Source: Austropuccinia psidii
Taxonomy: Eukaryota; Basidiomycota; Pucciniomycetes; Pucciniales; Sphaerophragmiaceae
Assembly (NCBI GenBank): GCA_023105745.1
Contig: JALGQZ010000001.1
Location: forward strand, 63,430,937 to 63,494,936
DNA length: 64,000 bases
Direction: 5' to 3'
Each line of letters starts with the position of its first letter. Position 1 is the stretch's first letter. Made by a program: the position numbers and the translations under genes. The notes under the pieces are model-generated. The model ran no database searches. It saw only the letters and a list, made by a program, of their open reading frames with translations, and had not been told where the DNA came from. Shown here piece after piece: positions 48,482-59,504 of the stretch.

Positions 48482-50360
48482 ACTCTAAATTTTTAGAATG
48501 AAAATTTAATATATCAGTGTGATATGAATTTTTAGGACAAATGGAACCTAAATGATAGGATTGCATGGGTTATATAGTGGAAAGACCCCCAGTGATTTTG
48601 TAAGTGATTTTGATAAGCTAAAGATTTAGCCCCTAAATTTTTCTTGATAGTGTAAAAAATGAATTATATTTTGAAACTTAGTTTATTAATGGACATAAAT
48701 ATATTCCAAATCTGCAGATCAATTAAATTTCTTATTACTGTTGTCCCAAATCCTTGGATTTTGATTTTAAAAGAAATTATCTATGAGGAGACAAGTTCCT
48801 TTCCAAATGTGGAGTTCCCTCCAAGATATATCCAGCACTGGACAAAGGTTTTCATTTGTGGCCCATGCAACCCCTTTCCAATCTTTTTTTAATTCATCAA
48901 ATTATTCCTATACTTTGTTCATTTTTCCCTTGGAGAAATTCTCAAGAATCTAATTTCAAAAGTATTCATTAAATCATGTTGAAGGCCATTGGCTCACTAT
49001 TTGAAGATCTTCAAGTTTATTATTTATCCATATTTTATTTTGAAACATTATTCTCATAAATTAAGATTAATTTGTATGGAAAAATCTTTTCCAATAATTT
49101 TCACCAATTTCTATGATGATGATCATCACTCAAGGAGAGGTATTTTACTTATTATAAAATTATTGGATCTTATTTATCCAAAATATTCATAATTTGAAGG
49201 AGGAACACCCATTTTTAATTTAAATTTGGACAGGATTCCCTCAAAATAATTTCCATTATAATTTTCAAATTCATCATTACTTATTATTATCCTTGTGTGA
49301 ACACAATTAAAGCTTAATTTTTGATTCATCTGAAAACAAGCATTCTGGTAAATAGAATTTCTTAATTCTTAAGTTATCCTCATTCTTTAAGCCAACATGA
49401 AAGATAAATTAAAATCAAGGCAGTGGAATGAAAATAAGATCAAAAAAGCAATTAATGCTACAAGTATCAAAGAATTCCTTTTCAAGGCTCCCCATATATC
49501 TGGATGAACTTTCAAAATCCACAAGCATTCATGAAGTGAATTGTAAGGAACTAAATTGATGAGAGGATTTGAAGGTTATTCTACTAACTATAAGCATCAT
49601 GAGGGAATTTCAATGTTCTCAAAATCCAAAAATTGAATAAGATTCATTACCTATGTTTGTTGCCAGTGTATATATTAGGTTCATAAAATATTAATAAAAA
49701 TTAAAGGGGGAGTAAAAATGTCAGAATACAATGAATGTGAGTTAAACTAGGGATACTTTCAGAGATACACTCAGACATAAGCTGAAGATACTGTAAAGGA
49801 CCTGTATGCAAGTCCCCAGTCTTTTTCTGTGGTGATTATATTTATGAATTATAAAATGTTGGAATACTAAGCACTGATTGATTTATCTAAATATGTATAG
49901 ATGATATTATGTAATGATTTCAAAAAATTACAGTTTTGTTATGACTTTGGCACCTTGACTAAAGAGAATATCATACCACAATTTTATATAATAATGAATA
50001 ATGGGACAAGATATCCTTTTTTTCATACTCAAATTTATGCTTTATTTAGGTTAAGTTTCATCATTAGGGCTATTAGGGAAATTCTCCATTGAAAAAGAAA
50101 ATTCACTTATTGATTATGCTGTCTAAATAGGTGTACTTTACATACTGATCAAGGAAAATATTTGTATAATACTACTCATTATGCTTCAAATAAGAGAAAC
50201 CAATCAAAAGTTACAAAAAAAGCAAAAAAATATGCCATCATGTTTTTTAATTACTCCTGTATATAATCCAAAGGAAATCAATCAGATGTGGATATATTTA
50301 TCTAAGAAAAAAATCTCCTCATTGTGTGAAAAAAAGATTATACCCTATTAGTTTCCACTA
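48482..50360. other. Gene-free, probable LTR fragments
   Basis: No supported gene; short frames at 48659-48892 and 48989-49192 look random. 49760-49840 (gatacactcagacataagct, ggacctgtatgcaagtcccc) resembles, reversed, the sequence at 22310-22400. Confidence 0.35.
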
Positions 50361-51985
50361 ATGCCAAATACCTTTTTTCCATTAAAGGAAATGATTATTT
50401 ACCTCTTCAAACTACTTAGCTCCTCATTTGTCACTCCACCAACTTCCTCTGACAATGTAAGCATAATTATGTTTGTCCTTTCACTCCTTTCTTGTTCTTC
50501 TTTTCTGTTCCTTTTGTCACAGGGGCTCTTATGGAAGCAAGAGGGCCTGGCACTCAGGAATCAAGAACTCACTTGGAGGGCTCCAAAAGATGATAAGAAA
50601 TACTACGGAATATATTTCCTAAGCAGGAATAAGAGAAAGGACAAATATGCCAAAGATAACAAAGAATAATAAGATTGAAGCCAGAGGCCAGAGATAAGAG
50701 AAAGCCAAAAGCCAAGAAGCCAACCAAGTGAATCCTCAATTCACTGTTTCAACCTGCCAGAAAGAACAATGGAATTAGTAAAGGATATGACCACCAATAT
50801 CCACTGACAGGCAAAGAAAGAAAAGAGAAAAAGGTGCTAATGACTGACTTAAGATTATCAGTATTAACTTTAATAAGGTAAAGAAAATAAGGATAAAAAT
50901 AAATCCAATATATTAATTAACTGGGGAAAAAGTCACCAGGTGATGAAAGGTAGCCGGTATATGTGAAAACTGAAAGATTGATCCTGGAAGGTGGATCAAA
51001 TGGCTGTATTGTCTGGATCAGGAAATACAGTTCTGGCCATCTTGAAATTTGAACTGTGTGATGGAATTCCCACAGTGGAATATGAAATGACCCAATTGGG
51101 CCAAGACCATACAGGTTGATTGAATGAGGCCTGTACGGATGAATTGAGTTGTCCGAAGGAGTATTGAATACTTGATGCCTTGACAACTGATTTAAATGAT
51201 GTAATACCTCTTGAGAATTCCCCTTGAATAATCCTGAATGAATTGTGCCAGCCCAACTCCTGCAGATACAGGTGGTTGGGATCCTTGAAGAGTCTTCTGA
51301 TTGCCACCATAGCTTGTCAGACTGATGAGCTGATTAATCCTCCTTTGAAATGGGCGTTGGGATTTGGGACCTTGATTTGGAAAGGTGGAATTGGGTCCTA
51401 CGGGATTTATGGCCAAAATGGTGTCCATGGGGTTTTTGGTCACTTTTGGGTCCAAGGAAATGGTGGCCAAAAATGGCTCAGGTGGACCCAGGTGGCTGGC
51501 CCCCTTTTGGCCTCATTGGATTAGGCCAAAAGGGGCCTAAATGGCCTATGGACCGTGGACTGTGAATCACGGCCCACGGGCCGTAGGAACCGTAGGGGGC
51601 CTAAATGGCCCAAAAAGGCCATTTAGGCCAAAACCCCATTAATGAAAGGGGTGGCCCTGAATCCAAGGATGATGGCTAGGGGGCCTGGAGGCCCCTAGAA
51701 GACAAAATGACCCCCCAGGCCCAAAATCAAAGATGAAGGCCTGGGGGTTGGTGAAGTGGGCATTGGCCAAAAGGGCCAATGACAGCAGGATATGGCCATT
51801 GGGAGGTGTTATGGCGTGGGTGCCATGGAACACCCAAGGGGGCCAATTGGCCATAAAAGATATGACGTGACCAATTGGCCCCAACTTGGCTCCAGGTTGG
51901 ATTGCTGCAACCATCAAGGAGGAGGGTCAAACTCATGGTTGTGACACCTTTGTAATTGAAAATTCTTTTCATCTTGAGCTAGTTG
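50361..51985. mobile_element. LTR-retroelement leader fragment, G+C-rich
   Basis: 50361-50670 and the minus frames at 50996-51310 and 51639-51917 read like short predicted proteins that recur in A. psidii gene sets (for example AWQ/GWHNSF.., LANWPPWVFHGTHAITPP; recalled, not searched). They are more likely translations of a noncoding retroelement segment than genes. 51340-51900 is far richer in G+C than its surroundings, with recurring ggccaaa / ggcctaaatggcc motifs. No reverse transcriptase or integrase is present. Confidence 0.45.
51598..51629. repeat. 13-bp-stem hairpin in G+C-rich island
   Basis: ggcctaaatggcc and its exact reverse complement ggccatttaggcc enclose a six-base loop. A nearby short palindrome, ggcccacgggcc, lies at about 51571-51582. 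Confidence 0.85.
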
Positions 51986-52019
51986 AAGATGATCTTGTTC
52001 TTTGGAGGATTATTGACTT

Positions 52020-52919
52020 TTCTGTATCATTATCATCAACAGACTTATTACTGTTTCCATGTTTTTGTTTGAGATTTTTAGTATTTCGCAAATTCTAGTT
52101 GTAGATAGTATACTAAAAGTTGGGCTTTGGCTTAATGAATTTTGATTTTGATGTGATGATCCAGTACTTAATCATGGTGTATTTACTTGCTTTTGTTTTC
52201 CATGAATTGGAGTTTTCTCAACATTATTATTATTATTGGGAATAAAATTTGTTTGTGATTGTTGTTCATTTTCATTGGAATCAATAGCTTCCTCACTTGG
52301 GTAATCAGCATCGTTGGAATCAGGCCTATCATTCTCAATGTTGGTTTCATTGCATTGAAAACCGGAGAACTAAGAATCCAAGCCATTATCATTAAGTGCA
52401 GAGTTATTCATATTTACTTCTTTCAACAATTCATAGACCTTGACACCAAGAATCAATAAGAATCACCTAGTAAGTAAACACCCAAAAAATATACTTCATG
52501 GGTCATGTGATGATGTTTCAACTGTGCAAAAAACAACCTCCTCTGGTGGCCTTGCGTGAATCTTTGATAATCTAAGAAATTTAGTAATTTACATTAGCCA
52601 CTAATAAGAAGAAAATTGGATTTTTAGGTTGCTCACATGAGATTTTGTCATCAAAGCCTTGTAGCAACATTCCAAAGTCTCAAAGGACAGATCCTTGCCA
52701 ATGTATTTTAGCTTCTTCTCTGGTGTGACGCTTGCATTTCTGAGATGAGGTTTGAATGGTACCTTCTTCACAAGGGCTAGTTGATTGAGTATATAAATCA
52801 TTCACTTCATTGCCAGGTGTTGCTTCAATTTCTGAATGGTTGCTTTGGTCTTCATGAGCTACTAGTCGTTCAAAAGACTCATGCCTAGATAATTGGGAGT
52901 CAGGAGACTGATTGGCCAT
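52020..52919 (-). pseudogene. Harbinger accessory ORF relic
   Basis: The minus strand begins MANQSPDSQLSRHESFERLVAHE (52919) with SSQKCKRHTREEAKIHWQ, parallel to the accessory protein at 53457 (QRRKRRMHEEAQLHRQ). Further left it reads NETNIENDRPDSNDADYPSEEA and NMETVISLLMIMIQ, parallel to the Asp/Ser-rich and NMQSMLSPLMLMLQ parts at 54350-54680. The Myb/SANT-like middle is missing and stops interrupt it. Remains of an older element oriented opposite to its neighbour. Confidence 0.6.
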
Positions 52920-53029
52920 AATTTAGAAAATTAAGAGAAAATTGTAATTCAAAACTGACTTTAGAGGTTTTGAAATTATTTGAAGACAAAAAATAATAAT
53001 TTAAAATTAAAAATCTACTAATATTTAAA

Positions 53030-53089
53030 TCAAAAACAAATTCAAAATAATTCCAAAACCCCCCTCAAAACCTGATCATAAACAGGGCC
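53030..53089 (-). repeat. Terminal repeat of truncated Harbinger
   Basis: On the minus strand, from 53089, ggccctgtttatgatcaggt then tttgaggggggttttggaat resembles the ends at 20254 and 53239. No TTA/TAA duplication follows it (tgt), and the other end is lost. Confidence 0.65.
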
Positions 53090-53238
53090 TGTTTTTAGTT
53101 TTTTTGAAAATAAAAAAAATGATAAAAGCTTCAAAAAAAGAAGCCTTTCAAATCAAAAAAATATAAACACGGCAACATAGATTTTAGATTAGTTTGAGTT
53201 GTTTATCTTCAAAAGTGATTTTCATGTCATCAAACTTA

Positions 53239-53348
53239 GGCCCGGTTTATGATTGGGTTTTGAACGGATTTTGACATTTATTTTGAATTTTTTTTAAATT
53301 TAATTTTTCGTAGAAAATAATTCAAAATTTTTATGAAATTAGCTCAAA
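53239..53348 (+). repeat. Left terminal inverted repeat
   Basis: Begins ggcccggtttatgattgggt and ends at agctcaaa. It pairs with 57590-57699; the differences seen are T/C at base 15 and G/A in ttttcgtag / ttttcatag. Confidence 0.92.
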
Positions 53349-53456
53349 TCAATTGATCCTTGTTTTGAATTACATCAACAAATAGGTTTACTTAAAATTT
53401 TTATTATCAATTTGTCTAAATATTTCATCTTCAAATTGATTGCTCTCACGTGTGAT

Positions 53457-54871
53457 ATGATGACTGAGGAGACTCCAAACTCACTTGTAACAACTTATGA
53501 AGGTGCATCAAGACCACTATTTAATCATCAGGAAAATATTCCAGAGTCGCCCAATTCACCTACGTTCAACAGGATTCATGGAGAGGACTCCATCATTTCT
53601 ATCAGTGAAACTCAAATGGAAAGTCAAGGGACCATGGAAGAAACGCCAAGTCAAGCCTCAGGACAACGAAGAAAGAGACGGATGCATGAAGAGGCCCAAC
53701 TACATCGGCAAAAACAAGAACACGAGCGGTCACTGAAACAACAAAAAAAAAAATGAACGAGTGAATGCAGAGGCTCAACGACTGCAACAGGCAGAGAGCC
53801 GCCTTGCCCATCAAGAGGCGCAGAAGCATCGAAAGAGTCATTTCTTTTGGAGTGAAGATAGTACTAAGGAGTTGCTTGACTTGATGATGGAACTGTGAAT
53901 GGATTTTGAAAATATGGAGAGTACATCGCTGGGTTTTGTCCCGTGGTCACAATATTTTAAAAGTCATGAACATCGGAAACATGACTATGTAACGTTGAAG
54001 AATTTGACATTTGAGACATTGGATCGGCGGTATAAGGCGTTGATGACAACATTTAGGGTTAGTAAGTTTTATTAATGCATAGTAATGCAGCTACTGAAAC
54101 TTTTCTATTAGATTATAAAGGATTCATGCGATGCATCGGGTGGTGGAGGGCTATTTGTACAATTACAACGGGATCACATGACTCAGGAGGTAGGTTCAGT
54201 TTTGACATGTTAGGGCATACGTAAGTATTGACAATGTGGATTATACACAGGTATATGAAATGTTAAAATGGATCAATACAAATAACTGTGGCTTGAGTGC
54301 CACTGGAATGGAATCAGGGGCATTCCCACAACAATCGACGGTGGTGGGAAATACCCAAAACTTAGAAAATAATGAAAACGAGAGAAAAGAAGATAATATA
54401 TCCAACGGTGGGGATCCATCAGGAAGTGACAATGACGATACACAAAGTCGGGATGCTCATGAGGATGGCGAAATAAGGCATAATGAAGACATCTTTTCAC
54501 TTCGTCCGGTAAGCTCAACATCCCAAAGACCATCAATAAGTGGATTGCGACGGCGTGATTCAATAAGTCAATCATCCTGCTTGAGAATGGATACTACGCG
54601 CCGGGATCGTTCATTCATGAGTAACATGAGTAGTAACATGCAGAGCATGTTAAGTCCTCTCATGCTCATGCTACAGAATGGGCAAGAACGAGCAGATGAA
54701 CACAATCGATTGCAAAGGGCACGGGAAGACGCAAGAGAAGAAAGACGCTTAGAACGGGAAGAGGAGCGGCGTAAAGAAGAAAAGGCGCGCAATGATCAAA
54801 TGAACATGTTCATGATGACATTACTTGCGAAGGTGACTGGTATTGACCAAGATCAATTACCAAGGGTATGA
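53457..54871 (+). pseudogene. Harbinger Myb/SANT-like accessory protein, broken
   Basis: In PIF/Harbinger elements a Myb/SANT-type protein binds the ends and helps the transposase enter the nucleus. Exons: 53457-54057, 54112-54189 and 54251-54871, with GTTAGT..TTAG and GTAGGT..ACAG introns. The text shows an acidic N-terminus, a Glu/Gln-rich helix (NAEAQRLQQAESRLAHQEAQKH), a trihelix/SANT-like domain FFWSEDSTKELLDLMMEL..YVTLKNLTFETLDRRYKALM, IIKDSCDASGGGGLFVQL, a Ser/Asp-rich spacer and a charged coiled coil (ERADEHNRLQRAREDAREER). Two lesions: the A-run at 53743-53753 is one base long for the frame, giving TGA at 53754, and TGA at 53896-53898 breaks the SANT-like domain. Exon 3 alone is clean. 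Confidence 0.75.
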
Positions 54872-55520
54872 GGAATCAGCAAAGTAAGTAATACTTACCA
54901 GGCAACCAAAAAAGGAATAAGAGATTTGTTTAATGGCGATGATTTTATGTAACAGGGGCAAGTGAGTGACATGAAGATGTTGTTGAAGCGGGACATTGCA
55001 AAGGAAAATGGCAAATAGGCATATGGTTTGTATTACAAGCATTAATATATGTAGATTTCATAAATATCTTTTTATTTGGTGGCTTGTAACCTGCAGATTT
55101 GGATTTCCATGAAATGATAAACTGGTCGGATGTATCTGCCATGAAAATAAATGAGCCAGATGCCTTCTTAGAAATCAGGCGATTTTTTAACACAATTTGG
55201 CAGATGAGGACATCCGCACAAAGAAGAAGAAATGACATAATATGTTAATCACCTGTGTGGTGATGGAGAGATTTACGAGCAATGTGCAAAAGCCAATGAC
55301 CGCCATGGTCCTTGTAATACCGACTGGAATGGGCTATAACATCGGATGGCTCACTATAAAAGAATGGGAAACTTCAACCTCGCCCCTTATTTGCTAAAGA
55401 AACTCTCTTAGATATCACTCACAATAAGTAATACAGGGTTCTCTTAAGTACTCTCTTCCAAATCGCAATTGTGATTTGAGATATAGAATAAGCTACAATA
55501 TAATTCATCGCCTATTAATA
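54872..55520. promoter_or_regulatory. Spacer with TATA box before small ORF
   Basis: No long frame with domain character; the minus frame at 54945-55238 looks like chance. TATAAA at 55355-55360 lies about 165 bp before the ATG at 55521. Confidence 0.4.
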
Positions 55521-55805
55521 ATGGAAGATTCCTCATCAAAAAATTGTCTTTCAAAGGAAGCCTCTGAAGAGTCCCATGATTCTGGCAAAGAAGAGCTGAT
55601 CAAGAGTATTCAACGTCAAATACGTCATTTGGCCATGATAGCAGATGATAACGCCTTTCTCCAAAGGCAAATAGACTTACGCAATGCGGACATACTTCAA
55701 TTAAACGTGAATCATGCATTGCGTGATCAAATGCTCAATCGCCTCAAACAAGATTACCTCGCCGAATTGAACAAACTTGAGGAGACCTTATTAGATTTAT
55801 TATAA
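55521..55805 (+). CDS. Small coiled-coil protein in Harbinger element
   Basis: Ninety-four codons from ATG 55521 (a longer frame opens at 55476, but the second ATG suits the TATA box at 55355). The first 30 residues are Ser/Glu-rich (EASEESHDSGKEELIKS). The rest is a heptad-like helix with Leu/Ile spacing (QIRHLAMIADDNAFLQRQIDL, LRDQMLNRLKQDYLAELNKL). It lies between the accessory gene and the convergent transposase, inside the terminal repeats. No family recognised. A dimerising partner of transposase or accessory protein is possible, but it may be unrelated cargo. Confidence 0.55.
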   Translation: MEDSSSKNCLSKEASEESHDSGKEELIKSIQRQIRHLAMIADDNAFLQRQIDLRNADILQLNVNHALRDQMLNRLKQDYLAELNKLEETLLDLL

Positions 55806-56271
55806 TAAGTGAGTCCAAGGCTCCTCATAATCACAAGGACCATTTGCATGCAGCATTCTTTAAACTATTCTTTTTGGGTCTTATCTTGGATCAGTCATTA
55901 TTAATTTTTATGTGTTTGGTTATCATTGCGATTGAGTTAATACAAATCAATTGGTGATCATATGTGAATTAGATTTAACCAATAACATAAGCCTCCAAGG
56001 AAACAAACCTCCCACACGACTCAATACGCCATCCTGATTTCCCCCAAATAAATCCCAAGTCTCTGCAATTGCATAGATATACATACCGCCCACCTTTAAA
56101 CAGCCTATTTGTGCATAGTGATCTTAATCCAGATCGCTTTCCTAACATTTTGTGCAACAATATAATCAATGTTTTTGCCCACTGATAATTTCCTTAGTGT
56201 TTTTAGCTGACAAAAATGAACTTACATTTGTTATAATTACCAAGTCTTGATATCCACCTTTCCATTCCACT

Positions 56272-57484
56272 TTATCCATCACGCGTTATTATAAACCTCG
56301 CCCCTTGTTTGTTTAATATGTTGTGTAAAATCATACATGCTACTGTCACCTTTCCTGTATGCAAGGGTAAAATCGCTTGTGGTTTCAACAAACACCTAAA
56401 ACAATTTTTCAATTGCCCAAATGCTTGTTCTACTACTATACTGTTCAGAAATTATTCATTTATCATATTACGCATATTGACTAAGGAAAATCAAGTTTTA
56501 CTCACCGTGTCGACGAATGCATTTTATTGAAATGCATATGTTCCACATCTTGCTGATTACGCGAAGGTGTTAGAATGGGTAATTTTGACGAATATCCTGA
56601 ATCGCCAATCAATAGGCAATTTGGTGGGAATCGTGCAATTCCATTGATTAAATCTTGTCCTATTTGTGATTTACGAAATATACGACTATCATGAATTGAC
56701 CCAGGGAGACCTCCATATACCTACCTCAACATTATAAGCATATTGACTAATACGTTCCCATTAAATTTATTTGGCAGAACTTACATTGCGAAAATTACCA
56801 TGCCCATCCATAATGCATTGAAATACAATCAAATGCCAACCCTTCTGATTTACATATGACTTCCACTCATTGTTTGGTGGTGGAATAATAGGTATATGGG
56901 TCCCATCAATGGCCCCAATAATGTTCGTGAGTCCTTGGTGTTGTTTGAAGGATTCTTTGATTGCCTCCCACTCCGCCTCATTTTCTACATTTGGCAATCT
57001 ATTCCACACCAAAAGCAATTCGTTATTTTTATACATGTATCAAACAATTGCACACTTATGTTATGGTTATATCATGCCAAACAACCAATATCCCTTGAAC
57101 AATTTCTTGTGACGCCTTGTAAGCCGTTGACTTACCAATATTAAATAAATGACCCACAGTTTCATAAGAGCTTCCATGGCCAAGTCGATAAAGGGTGACA
57201 CCCAATTTTTCTTCTAATGTTAGTCCCCTTATATCTTGATGAGATCCGTTGCTGACATGTAAAGTGAGGCTTGATGCTAATGCAAAAAAATCTTGACGTC
57301 CCATTTGAAAAAGCCCAATAAATCGTCCTTCATTGAATAGTTCCTCTTGATACCATGGGTTGAAGCGCCCCAGTCGTGGAATTGCTTGTCGTTGTCTACG
57401 CCTATATTTATGATACCATGCTAAGTTGAACGAGGTTGCCATCATTATGCTTGCCATGCCATAAATGATCACACCACCTTCCAT
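56272..57484 (-). CDS. HARBI1-like DDE transposase
   Basis: The nuclease of the Harbinger element; cuts at the terminal repeats and joins into TTA targets. Exon 1 (from ATG 57484) holds the helix-turn-helix LTLEEKLGVTLYRLGHGSSYETVGHLFNIGKSTAYKASQEIV. Later exons: about 57024-56785 (RLPNVENEAEW, IIGAIDGTHIPIIPP, first Asp), 56720-56506 (VYGGLPGSIHDSR, LLIGDSGYSSKLPILTP, second Asp) and 56440-56272 (IVVEQAFGQLKNCFRCL, Glu). The last three join in phase with GT-AG ends, so the whole catalytic triad is present. The exon 1-2 junction (57080-57024) gives no clean frame: the only AG before RLPNV is off by one base from the visible donors. The C-terminus also continues in another frame (VMDKVEWKGGYQDLVIIT) past the stop. 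One or two small indels are therefore likely. Confidence 0.75.
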
Positions 57485-57589
57485 TGGAAGTAATGATTAC
57501 ACAGTAATATATCACAATAAACCAATAGAAATTATGTAATTGTTTTAAAAAATCGTTGTTGAACCATGAATCATGAACACACGAAGACT

Positions 57590-57699
57590 TTTGAGCTAAT
57601 TTCATAAAAATTTTGAATTATTTTCTATGAAAAATTAAATTTAAAAAAAATTCAAAATAAATGTCAAAATCCGTTCAAAACCCGATCATAAACCGGGCC
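57590..57699 (-). repeat. Right terminal inverted repeat
   Basis: Reverse complement of 53239-53348 with two differences; followed by TTA at 57700-57702. Confidence 0.92.
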
Positions 57700-57702
57700 T
57701 TA

Positions 57703-58475
57703 GTTTAGTTTATATTTTTTGATCTCAGCTACAGGAGAAAAAAGATTGACATGAATTAATGTCGAATCGCTCTACAAACAATTTAAAAGAGCACTTGTTC
57801 ATACTCTTACATTTGGGTAATACATACAAAAAAGAGGTCTTTCATTCAATTCATTGGGAAGAAAATTGACCTTCGCTCCAAAATTGTTCGCTGATGCTAG
57901 AACAATGCACGAGGTGTATCGTTAGTTTTTCTCCTTTCTCGGCTTTAGCCCGAAGTCCTGCAAGAGCTCTTTTGCTTACCATTCTCAACACATTATCTTT
58001 CAAGAAGTGTTTCATTGCGCGTGCATATGAATTTCTAATCGAGGTTCACAGTTTGCCAAAACAGGAATTTGTTGCGAGTTGCGTTGCAAATTGACTCATC
58101 ACAAAAGCTTTCCGCTGCGGTGTTTTAACTTGAAATTACAATGGTTTTACTGCAAGTTTCGAGGCAGTCTACAGTTTGAAGGTAGGATTTAATCGCCACA
58201 TCCTTCATGACTCCTCTGCAAAAGCAACCCAAGTTTTCCATTTCAAAACGTTTTCAATAAGCCGATAATCTATTTTTCTTTAGGCAAGACTTTGCTGGAT
58301 CATGCACAACGTCCAGCTGAGAAAATGTGAAATCTTAGGAAAATTGCTTAATTCATCCCAAAGACTAAACCATGAAAGAATATAATACAAAAGTATTTAA
58401 GACTTTGAGTTACAGTTGTGCACCTGATGCAATCCCTTACCACCACATGTATTGACCTTGCTCTTAAAACATTCA
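57703..58475. other. Spacer, WW gene 3' side
   Basis: No supported gene. Minus-strand text around 58090-57860 (KHFLKDNVLRMVSKRALAGLRAKAEKGEKLT in pieces) is weakly protein-like but isolated. Confidence 0.3.
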
Positions 58476-59504
58476 TCACCAGCTTGAGCTATTGTGATGA
58501 TTGTGGTGATGTCCATGATGATCATGGTGGTGACCATGGTGATCATGATGGTGATCATGATGGTGGCCGTGATGGTGGCCGTGATTACCATGGTGATCAT
58601 GATGGTGGCCGTGATGACCATGGTGATCATGATGGTGGCCGTGATGACCATGATGGCCAGGAAGGAAAGACATCAGCCCAGAATGATGTTCACCGTGATG
58701 ATTGCCATGGTGGCCATTGCTAGATTTATGCCCACCAAGCAACTTTCCGGCTAATGCGGCAGCAGCGGCACCTCCACCTGCGGCCAACAATGGGTTAGGC
58801 TTACTTCCGCTTCCGCCACCACCGCCTGAAGATCCACCACCGCCACCGCTGAGTAAACCGGGTAGCTTTGATATTAAGCCAGCGGCCCCTCCAGGTTTAC
58901 TGCTACCGCTGCCACCGCTGCCACCACCTGTGAGACCGGCAGGGATCTTGGACATCAAGCCAGCCAAACCTCCAGATGCTGATGACCCGGATTGTTGGGT
59001 TGGGCCAGCTTGATAGTTATTTGGTGGCGGTGCTTGGTTATAATACGAGTTCGCCTGGCCCCCGCCAGGGTGCTGCCCCTGGGTATGGGGATGAGTTCCA
59101 TAAGGTGGTTGCTGTTGAGGGTATGAAGTATTGGAATTTCCGCCATATTGATTGTGAGCCATGGTAGACATTGAGGTATTAGGATTGTTGTTGGAAAGTT
59201 TGCCTGCTGCAAAGCCTCCAAGCTTGCTCATCAAACCACGATCACCTGTTTCAAGTTGAGCTGCAGGGTCTGGGTTGGTAGACCGGGGGTCGTTCCATGT
59301 TGTGAGGGGTGGATTTTGGTGCGTGTTACTAAAGAATGGATAAATAGATGACATGAGTAAGACAGAATACGAGATGATTAGTGGCCATACATCAGGCCAT
59401 TGACTGCTTTTTGCATTGCTGGAAACTTACACATAATACCACGCATTATGGTTTGCATCCCAGTTTTTGATCCACCCCGGTGGAAGTGCTTGCTCATCGT
59501 TCAT
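58476..59504 (-). CDS. WW-domain, Gly- and His-rich protein
   Basis: Two exons, 59504-59431 and 59328-58476, joined across a 102-bp GTAAGT..TTTAG intron, give 308 residues. The splice completes a WW domain at residues 7-40: LPPGWIKNWDANHNAWYYVN then THQNPPLTTWNDPR. WW domains bind Pro-rich motifs. Next come two LMSKLGGF / LMSKIPAGL-type repeats, a Gln/Pro/Tyr-rich stretch, Gly-rich linkers with LISKLPGLL, an Ala-rich helix (AAAAALAGKLLGG) and a 75-residue tail of His, Gly and Asp (HHGHHHDHHG repeats) that could bind metal. I chose the ATG next to the WW domain; an upstream in-frame ATG at 59699 would add 65 unrelated residues. Base composition is well above the surrounding repeats, and it is the only clearly intact host-type gene. 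Confidence 0.85.

Larger units (their letters stand above)
53239..57699. mobile_element. PIF/Harbinger transposon, complete ends
   Basis: 4,461 bp bounded by 110-bp terminal inverted repeats (53239-53348 and 57590-57699) that differ at two positions by eye. TTA is present on both outer flanks (53236-53238 and 57700-57702), the target duplication typical of PIF/Harbinger. Inside are a Myb/SANT-like accessory gene on the plus strand, a small coiled-coil ORF on the plus strand and a DDE transposase on the minus strand. The near-identical ends suggest recent movement, though the accessory gene is broken. Confidence 0.92.

Noticed and set aside
50996..51917. Minus-strand frames as real proteins
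   Set aside because: Compositions rich in Trp, Pro and Gly follow from ggcc-rich noncoding repeat; similar calls recur as annotation artefacts in rust gene sets.
58418..58754. Plus-strand frames over the His-rich tail
   Set aside because: Shadows of the WW gene's codon repeats; the minus strand has the WW domain and splice sites.
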